Source: Candidatus Hebobacteria bacterium (GTDB taxonomy: Bacteria > Armatimonadota > Hebobacteria > Hebobacterales > Hebobacteraceae). Taken from it: DNA of 5,106 nt. The notes under the pieces are model-generated. The model did no database searches, was not told the origin of the DNA, and was given only the letters and a program-made list of their open reading frames with translations. The translations under genes were made by a program, and so were the position numbers. The DNA lies in assembly GCA_029821235.1 (NCBI GenBank), contig JALGTT010000135.1:1-5106 (forward strand). Direction: 5' to 3'. Shown here piece after piece: positions 1 to 5,106 of this stretch; within the stretch, counting starts at the first letter, position 1, and the number at the start of each line of letters is the position of its first letter.

Positions 1-423
1 TCGAACTTCGCCCGCCCGGGGCATGAATGCAGACACAACAGGAGGTACTGGGCGGGCGACGAATACTTGGGGGTGGGATGCTCTGGCCACTCCCATCGGG
101 GTGGGGTGCGCTGGAACAACGTCTCCGGCCCAGAGGTCTACACACAGTGGCTGGAACGCGGGGTGCTGCCGGTGGCGAGGGCGGAGCGCCTGACGCCGGA
201 ACGAAGGGTGGGCGAGTTGTTGATGCTGGGCCTCCGCCGCGCCGAGGGGGTGGGGGAGGAGGAAGTGCGGGCCGTCTGTGGGGTCGGGCCGCGCGAGGTC
301 TGCGGCGGGAAGATCGAGGAGTTGTGCAGGATGGGCCTGCTCTCGGCGGGAGAGGGGAGGCTCTGGATTCCTCGGGGGAAGTGGATAGTCTCGAACGAGG
401 CGCTATCGCAGTTGGTGGCCTAG
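1..423 (+). CDS. hemW: HemW-like radical SAM protein (heme chaperone family), C-terminal part only
   Basis: The frame is open from base 1 and ends at TAG 421-423, giving the last 140 residues of a protein whose family is usually about 370-400 residues. The radical SAM CxxxCxxC site lies outside the window. What is visible is diagnostic: the partial protein opens with SNFARPGHECRHN, followed by YW and EYLGVG, the stretch that follows the SAM barrel in HemW. Then come a GVRWNN segment, LPVARAERLTPERR, ELLMLGLR (about residues 72-79), and a winged-helix-like end with GLLSAGEGRLWIPRG and VSNEALSQLV. HemW proteins were long annotated as oxygen-independent coproporphyrinogen III oxidases, but characterised members bind and deliver heme. 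The usual GAHS motif reads CSGHSH here, a small deviation. A TTG at 67 could be mistaken for a start, but the homology extends upstream to base 1, so this is a truncation by the window edge. It is probably the first visible gene of an operon with the three genes downstream. Confidence 0.93.
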   Translation, partial: SNFARPGHECRHNRRYWAGDEYLGVGCSGHSHRGGVRWNNVSGPEVYTQWLERGVLPVARAERLTPERRVGELLMLGLRRAEGVGEEEVRAVCGVGPREVCGGKIEELCRMGLLSAGEGRLWIPRGKWIVSNEALSQLVA

Positions 424-441
424 TCCGTCGCGGACCGGCCG

Positions 442-450
442 GGAGGTGAT
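442..450 (+). promoter_or_regulatory. Strong Shine-Dalgarno sequence for the PKD-domain gene
   Basis: GGAGGTGAT is a near-perfect anti-16S match. The GGAGG core ends 8 bases before ATG 455, which is ideal spacing. The in-frame GTG 446 and ATG 449 lie inside or against the Shine-Dalgarno sequence, so it selects ATG 455. It sits in the 31-base gap after hemW and is the strongest ribosome-binding site in the window. Confidence 0.8.
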
Positions 451-454
451 GGAG

Positions 455-1687
455 ATGTCTCGCATCAATTTGCTGAGCACGCTGGGCGTGGTGCTTGGAG
501 TTACGCTCGGGTTGGTGGTGATGCAGGGGCCGGCCGGCCGGGCGCAACTGCTGTCCGGGCTGCGTCCAGTCCAACAGACGCTGATCTTCGACGGCGACGT
601 GAAGACCGACTCCGGGGGCATCGAGTTGCTCTCATGGGGCAGCGGGAAGGCGGAGCCGGTGCAGGAGACGACCTATGTGGGCCCGGAGGTGTTGAAGATC
701 ACCTCCCAGGGGCCGTATCAGGGTGTGGTGCTTCAGTTGGCGCGGCCGGTGGATATGACTGATTACCTGGCGACGAAGGACAGTTACCTGGACCTGCGGA
801 TCCGGGCGGCGCAGATTCCTCCATTACGCGGTAAGGAGGCCCGGCTTCAGCGGTTGGAGGAGGCGCGCAGCAGAACCGGAGGGTTGGGCGGAGCGAGAAC
901 CGGGGGCTTGGGCGGCGGAGGGGGAGCCGGCGGGCGCACGGGCGGAGGCCGCGGGGGGCGCCGCGGCTGGCTGGCCCCCGGCCCGGCCGGAGACGCGGCC
1001 TTCGAGGTGAACCTCACCGGCGGAATGATGGGAGGCGGCCGCCGTGGCGGGGGCGGCCGTATTGGCGGCGGTCGCGGCGGCCGCGTTGGGGGCCGGGCGG
1101 CGGGCGCGCAGCCCAGGACCACCCGCACCCAGGCCCAGGGCGCGACCCCGCAGACCAAGGCGTTCACCGCCACCCGGCTGCGGGTGGTGTTGTTCACAGA
1201 CCAGGGGCCGATGATGGCGGACTCCGGTCTGATTTCGGAGGCGATGGTGGACCAGCGCGGCTGGTCTTCGGTGGTGATCTCTCTCCTGCGGTTCAAGGGT
1301 GCGGAGGGGGCCAGGGAACTTCACGCGTTGGGCGTGTTCGCGGATCAGCCCGATGTCTTCTATGTGGGCCGGATCCGGCTCTTGAGCGACCGAACGCCAA
1401 TGAAGATCACCATCAAGGTGGACCCCTCCATCACTGTCACGGACCAGATCGTCGAATTCTCCGCGGAGATGGGGGGAGGCGCGATCGAGAACCCGCGCTT
1501 CGCGTGGGATTTCGATGAGTCCGATGGCATCCAGAGACAGGCGGTCGGCAAGAAGGTGAAGTACATCTACCAGGAGCCGGGCGACTACGTGGTCACCTGC
1601 ACCATGACCGATGAACCGGGGATCCGGGACGTGGTGACGGAGAAAGCGGGAGTGCGCGTGGAAGAGGGAGCGGCGGCGGCCCCATGA
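455..1687 (+). CDS. Secreted or membrane-anchored PKD-domain protein with a Gly/Arg-rich insert
   Basis: The protein has 410 residues from ATG 455. Residues 1-30 look like a signal peptide or N-terminal anchor: MSR, a hydrophobic core (about 6-23), then GPAGRA before Q31. Residues about 40-118 and 237-310 are beta-rich (QTLIFDGDVK, VVLQLARPVDM, YLDLRIRAA; then LRVVLFTDQG, WSSVVISLLRFKG, FYVGRIRLL) and read like one jelly-roll or carbohydrate-binding-like sandwich. Between them, about 138-216, is low-complexity Gly/Arg sequence in two blocks. The C-terminal 317-402 is a PKD-type Ig-like domain: FAWDFDESDG (349-358) and YQEPGDYVVTC (372-382) match the family's WDFGDG and Y.xPG.Y.V signatures. 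PKD domains usually act outside the cytoplasm in adhesion or glycan binding. The specific function here is unknown and no catalytic motif was seen. Its TGA overlaps the pyrK ATG, implying coupled translation, although no functional link with pyrimidine synthesis is evident. The gene and the PKD domain are well supported; the jelly-roll call is inference. Confidence 0.85.
   Translation: MSRINLLSTLGVVLGVTLGLVVMQGPAGRAQLLSGLRPVQQTLIFDGDVKTDSGGIELLSWGSGKAEPVQETTYVGPEVLKITSQGPYQGVVLQLARPVDMTDYLATKDSYLDLRIRAAQIPPLRGKEARLQRLEEARSRTGGLGGARTGGLGGGGGAGGRTGGGRGGRRGWLAPGPAGDAAFEVNLTGGMMGGGRRGGGGRIGGGRGGRVGGRAAGAQPRTTRTQAQGATPQTKAFTATRLRVVLFTDQGPMMADSGLISEAMVDQRGWSSVVISLLRFKGAEGARELHALGVFADQPDVFYVGRIRLLSDRTPMKITIKVDPSITVTDQIVEFSAEMGGGAIENPRFAWDFDESDGIQRQAVGKKVKYIYQEPGDYVVTCTMTDEPGIRDVVTEKAGVRVEEGAAAAP
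872..919 (+). repeat. Two-copy 8-residue tandem repeat in the Gly-rich insert
   Basis: The two 24-base units, 872-895 and 896-919, encode RTGGLGGA and RTGGLGGG (residues 140-147 and 148-155). They are imperfect at DNA level but in register. They open the first Gly-rich block, which then degenerates into GGGAGG and GGRGGRR runs. This suggests the insert grew by in-frame slippage or duplication of Gly codons. Confidence 0.75.
875..1096 (+). other. Gly/Arg-rich low-complexity coding segment (RGG-like)
   Basis: Residues 141-214 of the PKD protein form two Gly/Arg blocks (about 141-170 and 189-214) separated by a more ordinary stretch, WLAPGPAGDAAFEVNLTGG (172-190). The blocks contain GRGGRRG, GGRRGGGGR and GGRGGRVGGR. 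The coding strand is extremely G-rich, with runs of up to six G. The segment appears to be a disordered, positively charged loop between beta strands rather than a domain of its own. The reading frame is intact across it. Confidence 0.8.
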
Positions 1688-2583
1688 CCACTCGGGAGGG
1701 ACCCTCACAGCCCACGGCCGAGGGGACGGACGGGCGGCTGGTGCATCGCCTGGAGGCTCCCATCCTGGAAAGCGCGCGGCTTCCCGCCGGCTATCATCGC
1801 CTGGTGGTGCGGGCTCCGGCGATCGGAGCGGTCGCCCAGCCCGGTCAGTTCCTGCATGTCTGGTGTCACGACCCCACCACCATCGGCACCCCGCCGGCCG
1901 CCGCGGTGCTCAGGCGTCCCTACAGTATCTCGCGGGTGTGGTCCGGGGAGGCGGTCGAGATTCTCCTCCAGGTGAGAGGGGTGGGGGGGCGGATGCTCTC
2001 CGGCCGCCGCGTGGGGGAATCGTTGGACCTCATCGGCCCGCTGGGGAAAGGGTTCCGCATTCACGACGATCTGCGCACAGCCGTAGTCGTGGCCGGCGGC
2101 AGCGGAATCGCGCCGGTGCCGTTTCTCACGGAGACGCTGGTGGCGCGGGGGGTGAGGGTGGTGGCGCTGGTGGGGGCGGCCGACGATGATCGGATGCCGT
2201 TTCCGGTGGACCGCGCGGAGCCGGGCCGCGCCACTCTCCTGCCCCTGGAGGCGGTGGGCGCGGAGGTGACCTTCGTGGCGGAGGCGGTGGAGGGGAAGTT
2301 GGTGAGCGAGGCGCTGGAGGAGAGGTTGGAGGAACTCTCCGGGCCTGGGGCGGAGGTGATGGCGACCGGTCCGGTGGCGATGCTGAGGCAGGTAGTGAAG
2401 ACCGCCGGGGAGTCGCTGCCGGTCCAGGTTTCGCTGGAGGAGCGGATGGCGTGCGGAGTGGGGGCGTGCCGCTCGTGTGTGGTGCCGGTTACGGGGGCGG
2501 AGGGTATCGTCTATCGCACCGTCTGCCGCGATGGACCGGTGTTCGCGGGCGGAGAAATCGCATGGGAGCGTCTGGGACGGTGA
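1684..2583 (+). CDS. pyrK: Dihydroorotate dehydrogenase B, electron-transfer subunit (FAD, 2Fe-2S)
   Basis: The protein has 299 residues. PyrK passes electrons from dihydroorotate, oxidised in PyrD, through a 2Fe-2S cluster and FAD to NAD+; the complex is a cytoplasmic PyrD2-PyrK2 tetramer in characterised species. The domains are in family order. A ferredoxin-reductase-type FAD barrel has PGQF (53-56) and RRPYSIS (77-83, the FAD-binding RxYS motif), with LIGPLGKGF at 116-124. A nucleotide-binding domain has VVVAGGSGIAPVPF (134-147). The C-terminal cluster domain has Cys257, Cys262, Cys265 and Cys281 (C-x4-C-x2-C-x15-C), the PyrK arrangement. It is somewhat longer than typical members (about 250-265), with about 18 extra N-terminal residues and a longer loop before RRPYS. 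ATG 1684 overlaps the previous stop as ATGA. The nearest purine-rich stretch, GAGGGAG at 1664-1670, is 13 bases away, so initiation probably depends on coupling. An internal start such as GTG 1741 is possible. Confidence 0.95.
   Translation: MTTREGPSQPTAEGTDGRLVHRLEAPILESARLPAGYHRLVVRAPAIGAVAQPGQFLHVWCHDPTTIGTPPAAAVLRRPYSISRVWSGEAVEILLQVRGVGGRMLSGRRVGESLDLIGPLGKGFRIHDDLRTAVVVAGGSGIAPVPFLTETLVARGVRVVALVGAADDDRMPFPVDRAEPGRATLLPLEAVGAEVTFVAEAVEGKLVSEALEERLEELSGPGAEVMATGPVAMLRQVVKTAGESLPVQVSLEERMACGVGACRSCVVPVTGAEGIVYRTVCRDGPVFAGGEIAWERLGR
2551..2554 (+). promoter_or_regulatory. Shine-Dalgarno sequence supporting the ATG 2562 start of pyrD
   Basis: GGAG, 7 bases before ATG 2562, lies inside the 3' end of pyrK. 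It favours ATG 2562 over GTG 2580, which would give a GTGA overlap with the pyrK stop but has a less clear ribosome-binding site (GGGAGC 2564-2569, 10 bases away). Confidence 0.5.
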
Positions 2584-3509
2584 GCGGCCCCGACCTGTCG
2601 GTACAGATAGGCTCGCTCACCCTGAAGAACCCGGTGATGGTGGCCTCCGGGATCTTCGGATATGGGGACGAGTTCCGGGGGCTGGCCGACTACGGGGAGC
2701 TGGGGGCGCTGGTGCTGAAGACGGTGACCCGTGAGCCGCGGCCGGGCAATCCCCCGGCCAGCCGGACTGTGGAGACTCCGGCGGGGATGGTGAACGCCAT
2801 CGGGCTGGAGAACGTGGGGGTGGAGGCGCTGGTGGAGGAGAAGTTGCCCCTGGCGCTCTCCTACGGCACGGCGGTGATCGCCAGCATCGCGGGCGATACA
2901 CCGGAGGATTTCGCCGCCTGCGCGGAGATCCTGGACGATACCCCCGTCTCCGCTATCGAGATCAACATCTCGTGCCCCAATGTCAGGAAAGGGGGAATGG
3001 CCTTCGGGGTGGACGCCTGGGCGAGCGCGCAGGTAGTGAGAGCGGTGCGCCCGGCGACCCGGAAGCCGTTGATCGCGAAACTGACGCCCAACGTGACCGA
3101 TATCTGCGCCATCGCGCGCGCCTGCGCGGCGGCCGGGGCGGATGCGGTGTCGCTGGTGAACACGTTTTCGGCGATGGTGGTAGATGTGGAGACGCGGCGG
3201 CCGGTGCTGGCCGCCAACACCGGAGGCCTGTCCGGGCCCGCCATTCGTCCGGCGGCGGTGCTGCGGACATTCCAGGTGGCGCGGGCGGTGAGCGCGCCCG
3301 TGATCGGCATGGGGGGGATCTGGAACGCCTCCGACGCGCTCGAATTCATCATCGCGGGGGCGAGCGCGGTGGCGGTGGGGACCGTCCTCTTCGCCGATCC
3401 GGCTGCGGGCAACCGCGTACTGGCGGGAATCCGGGAGTACCTGGTCAGGCACCGTCTCGACTCCCTCCAAGAACTGGTCGGCTCCATCACGCTGCGCGAC
3501 GGGGATTAG
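2562..3509 (+). CDS. pyrD: Dihydroorotate dehydrogenase B, catalytic subunit (class 1B, FMN)
   Basis: The protein has 315 residues, within the usual 300-315 for the class. It oxidises dihydroorotate to orotate, the fourth step of de novo UMP synthesis, and hands electrons to PyrK. It is a cytoplasmic TIM barrel. Visible family signatures are LKNPVMVASGIFGYG (21-35), VLKTVTREPRPGNPP (51-65), TPAGMVNAIGLENVG (72-86), NISCPN (135-140) with the catalytic-base Cys138 that marks class 1 enzymes, IAKLTPN (171-177, with Lys173), SLVNT (197-201), GGLSGPAIRP (221-230), and the phosphate-binding GMGGIW (249-254) and AVGTVLFADP (271-280). The last motif more often reads GTANF. Adjacent pyrK and Cys instead of Ser identify the NAD-linked B type. 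The frame is open further upstream to 2451, but that part is the pyrK coding region in another frame and shows no PyrD homology. The start is ATG 2562 (22-base overlap with pyrK) or GTG 2580 (4-base overlap). Confidence 0.96.
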   Translation: MGASGTVSGPDLSVQIGSLTLKNPVMVASGIFGYGDEFRGLADYGELGALVLKTVTREPRPGNPPASRTVETPAGMVNAIGLENVGVEALVEEKLPLALSYGTAVIASIAGDTPEDFAACAEILDDTPVSAIEINISCPNVRKGGMAFGVDAWASAQVVRAVRPATRKPLIAKLTPNVTDICAIARACAAAGADAVSLVNTFSAMVVDVETRRPVLAANTGGLSGPAIRPAAVLRTFQVARAVSAPVIGMGGIWNASDALEFIIAGASAVAVGTVLFADPAAGNRVLAGIREYLVRHRLDSLQELVGSITLRDGD

Positions 3510-3656
3510 CCGGTTTCCCCAGGGGAAGCTGCGAACACGCGGCAGCGCATTCCCGCCGCACCGCACCCCTGCTTGCGCTTTCGCTTTCTTGGAAAGGGAC
3601 ACGGCACAGGCGCGTCGAACTCCGTTGGCGCTGAGGGGTCAAGTAAGGGGCGCATG
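3510..3656 (+). other. Intergenic gap between pyrD and the membrane-protein gene
   Basis: This 147-base gap is the only sizeable non-coding stretch in the window. It holds a perfect palindrome, TTCCCC-A-GGGGAA (3515-3527), just after the pyrD stop. Its one-base centre is too tight for a stable hairpin. A short inverted repeat, CTTTC-TTG-GAAAG, lies at 3584-3596. No U-tract follows either, so no intrinsic terminator is supported, and I see no credible -35/-10 pair. The frame of the next gene stays open back to TTG 3573, but that stretch lacks a ribosome-binding site. Confidence 0.5.
3645..3650 (+). promoter_or_regulatory. Probable ribosome-binding site of the GT-C-like gene
   Basis: AAGGGG lies 6 bases before ATG 3657 and 3 bases before ATG 3654. 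The spacing favours ATG 3657 as the start, with ATG 3654 as an alternative. Confidence 0.5.
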
Positions 3657-4514
3657 ATGGCAGACACGGAGCAACACGAGGCGCCTTCAGGGGCGGGGGC
3701 AGCGACTCGTCCGCTGCCGTGTCCGGGCGGCGGGGGCCAGATGGCGGCCTTCCTGATCGTGGCGGTGATGGTGGGGGCGTTCTTTCGCCTGATGGCACCC
3801 AACATCCCCGATCCGGACAGTTTCTACCACTTCCGTCACGCCGCCGTCTACGCGGAGAAGGGAATCACATACTCCCAGTTTCCGTGGCTGGTGTATTCGG
3901 TGGTGAACCGTCTGTCGGCCGATCTGGGGTATGGTTTTCATCTTCTCCTGGTGCCGCTCACCTTTCTGGGGGACCAGGTGCTCGGGGTGAAACTGGGGGC
4001 GGTGCTGGAGACGGTCATCACCCTGACGCTGCTGTTCTTGGTGTTGCGGCGCCACCGGATCGCCTTCTGCGGGGTGTGGCCCTTCGCCGTGTTCCTGTTG
4101 GGCCCGCCCATGACCTATACCTTCCTGATGACCCGGCCTCAGACCCTGACCATGGGGCTGTGCGCGCTGTTGTTCTCCCTGCTGGTGAGGGGTCCGGCGT
4201 GGGGAGTGCTGCTGGCGGCGGGCGCCATCTGTTTCTTCCATCTGAATGTGTTCGTGATAGTGCCGGTGATCGTGGTGATAGTGGCCCTCTGCAAGGGCCT
4301 GACCGGCGGCGGGTGGGAGTGGCGGAAATGGGTGGCGGCGGCGGCCGGCATGGGTTTGGGGGCGTTGCTGAGGCCGAATCCCCTGGGCGCGATGAAGTTG
4401 GAGTACGTGCAGTTCTTGGTGCACGAGATGGTGAGGAAGGAGGGGATTCCTTTGAACTTCGGCCGGGAGTGGCTCCCGGTGAACTTGGAAGGTCTGGTCG
4501 CGGGGTTCTCGTGG

Positions 4515-4530
4515 TTCCTCACTGGCGATT
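4515..4530 (+). other. Inferred first frameshift site (+1 base or -2 bases)
   Basis: Up to about TTC 4515 the first frame encodes a hydrophobic helix ending GFSWF. From CTG 4522 the adjacent frame continues sensibly as LAIAARGGREDREGG and then a strongly hydrophobic helix. Skipping one base anywhere here restores the frame; dropping one C from TTCCTC gives GFSWFSLAIAA. The exact base cannot be fixed from one sequence. A GC-rich alternating run, 4531-4549, follows immediately. Confidence 0.65.
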
Positions 4531-4776
4531 GCCGCGCGCGGCGGGCGCGAGGACCGCGAGGGCGGGTGCCTGCTGTGGAGCAGCCTGGCTCTGTCCATCC
4601 TGTTCTTCGTGGTGATGGTCACGTTCACCAAGCGGGTGGCTCCCCTGTGGGCGGTGTTCTCGGTGATCTTCGCCGCGCAGACGTTCTCGCGGCTGGTTCG
4701 TGGAAGCGCGGTGGGGGGCAGACACGTGCTGAGCGGGGAGACCAGGCTGGTGGTGGCGTGTGTGGTGGCGGTGCTG

Positions 4777-4802
4777 TTGGTGGCGATGGTTGGTGGCGAT
4801 GG
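4777..4802 (+). repeat. Exact 13-bp tandem duplication that shifts the reading frame
   Basis: TTGGTGGCGATGG occurs twice back to back, at 4777-4789 and 4790-4802, with no mismatch. Thirteen is not a multiple of three, so the second copy shifts the frame by one. With one copy, the reading is VLLVAMAGAVLNEHIVREKW and continues open to base 5106. With both, translation goes into Arg/Gly-rich sequence and stops at 4909-4911. The surrounding bases are rich in GTGG and GGTG, which favours replication slippage. Confidence 0.92.
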
Positions 4803-5106
4803 CCGGGGCGGTGCTCAACGAGCACATCGTCCGCGAGAAGTGGCGCGGCTACAATCCGTACCGGATGCAGGACGCAGCCTTCTACCTCGCGGAGCACTCC
4901 CAGCCCGGTGACATCGTATTGAACGTGAGTTGGTCGAGTTTCCCGGAGTTGTTCTTCTGGAACACGAAGAATCGCTATGTGCACGGGTTGGATCCCATCT
5001 TCCTGTACGCCTACGACCAGAAACTCTACTGGAAGGTAGCGGCGTTGGAGGGGCGTCCAGTGGTGCAGAGCGCGGCGGCCAAGGCGCTCGGGCCCGAACT
5101 GGCGGA

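Larger units (their letters stand above)
3657..5106 (+). pseudogene. GT-C-like polytopic membrane protein, twice frameshifted and cut by the window end
   Basis: From ATG 3657 the first frame gives about 288 plausible residues: a short polar N-terminus, a membrane helix (about 28-46), an external loop with DPDSFYHFRHA (52-62), then several hydrophobic segments (about 94-131, 138-155, 162-177, 181-212, 223-238) and a final one from about 278. The acidic DPD followed by YHxR resembles the first-loop motif of GT-C glycosyltransferases such as STT3 and PMT-like families, which use polyprenyl-phosphate sugars. Read straight on, this frame becomes Arg/Gly-rich nonsense and stops at 4920-4922. The natural continuation is in the next frame from about 4522 (LAIAARGGRED, LALSILFFVVMVTFTKR, VVACVVAVLLVAM), and after 4790 in the third frame (LNEHIVREKW, NPYRMQDAAFYLAEH, PGDIVLNVSW, FPELFFWN, GLDP), which is open to the edge. 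The reconstructed protein is about 478 residues and unfinished. The GT-C assignment is inference; substrate and acceptor are unknown. Sequencing error could explain the first shift. Confidence 0.75.

Noticed and set aside
27..449. A second plus-strand open frame over hemW
   Set aside because: It encodes Gly/Arg-rich low-complexity sequence, while the overlapping frame matches the HemW C-terminus from the first base.
824..1708. A 294-codon open frame on the minus strand opposite the PKD gene
   Set aside because: Its Ala/Arg/Pro-rich composition mirrors the Gly codons of the sense gene, and there is no recognisable domain or ribosome-binding site.
3584..3596. CTTTC-TTG-GAAAG hairpin as a rho-independent terminator for the pyr operon
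   Set aside because: The stem is only 5 bp and low in GC, and no T-run follows.
2511..3602. A long open frame of 363 codons on the minus strand opposite pyrD
   Set aside because: It lies opposite a clearly conserved pyrD. Its predicted protein is Arg/His/Pro-rich with no family motif, as expected for antisense frames in high-GC DNA.
3573..3656. An upstream TTG start adding 28 residues to the membrane protein
   Set aside because: No Shine-Dalgarno sequence precedes it, and the added residues show no signal or conserved feature, while ATG 3657 has AAGGGG at good spacing.
4515..4802. Programmed ribosomal frameshifting as the explanation of the frame changes
   Set aside because: No slippery heptamer is visible near the first change, and the second is fully explained by a DNA-level 13-bp duplication.
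4609..4911. A separate small 100-residue gene starting inside the membrane-protein region
   Set aside because: Its hydrophobic part continues the helices of the upstream frame, and its tail after the 13-bp duplication is frame-shifted nonsense. It is better explained as the middle section of the broken gene.

Overview
This is a high-GC bacterial window with every recognisable gene on the + strand. It holds the 3' end of hemW, a secreted or membrane-anchored PKD-domain protein with a large Gly/Arg-rich insert, pyrK and pyrD (the two subunits of NAD-dependent class 1B dihydroorotate dehydrogenase), and a frameshifted GT-C-like polytopic membrane protein that runs off the right edge. A PyrK-dependent PyrD argues against the class 2, quinone-linked enzyme typical of most Proteobacteria. 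It fits a Gram-positive or deep-branching phylum. The Gly-rich PKD protein and the GT-C-like family remind me of Armatimonadota or a similar uncultured phylum, but that is an impression and not something the sequence proves.

Layout: hemW is open from base 1 and stops at 423. After 31 bases that carry a strong Shine-Dalgarno sequence, the PKD protein runs 455-1687. Its stop overlaps the pyrK start as ATGA. pyrK (1684-2583) overlaps the pyrD start (2562-3509). These four genes look like one transcription unit, and the two downstream junctions imply translational coupling. PyrK (FAD, 2Fe-2S, NAD site) and PyrD (FMN, catalytic Cys) form one enzyme that makes orotate. HemW and the PKD protein have no evident biochemical link to it.

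A gap of about 147 bases (3510-3656) separates pyrD from the last gene. It contains a small perfect palindrome but no convincing promoter or terminator.

The last gene (3657 to the window end) starts as a clear multi-spanning membrane protein with a DPDSFYHFR motif, but its homologous-looking sequence changes frame twice. The second change is fully explained by an exact 13-bp tandem duplication at 4777-4802: removing one copy restores a continuous reading frame to the end of the window. The first change, near 4515-4530, is a one-base gain or two-base loss. As read, the gene is broken. It may be a recent pseudogene, a slippage-switched gene, or partly an assembly artefact. I saw no CRISPR array, tRNA, rRNA, transposase or defence system, and apart from this frameshift structure and the insert in the PKD protein the window looks like ordinary chromosome.
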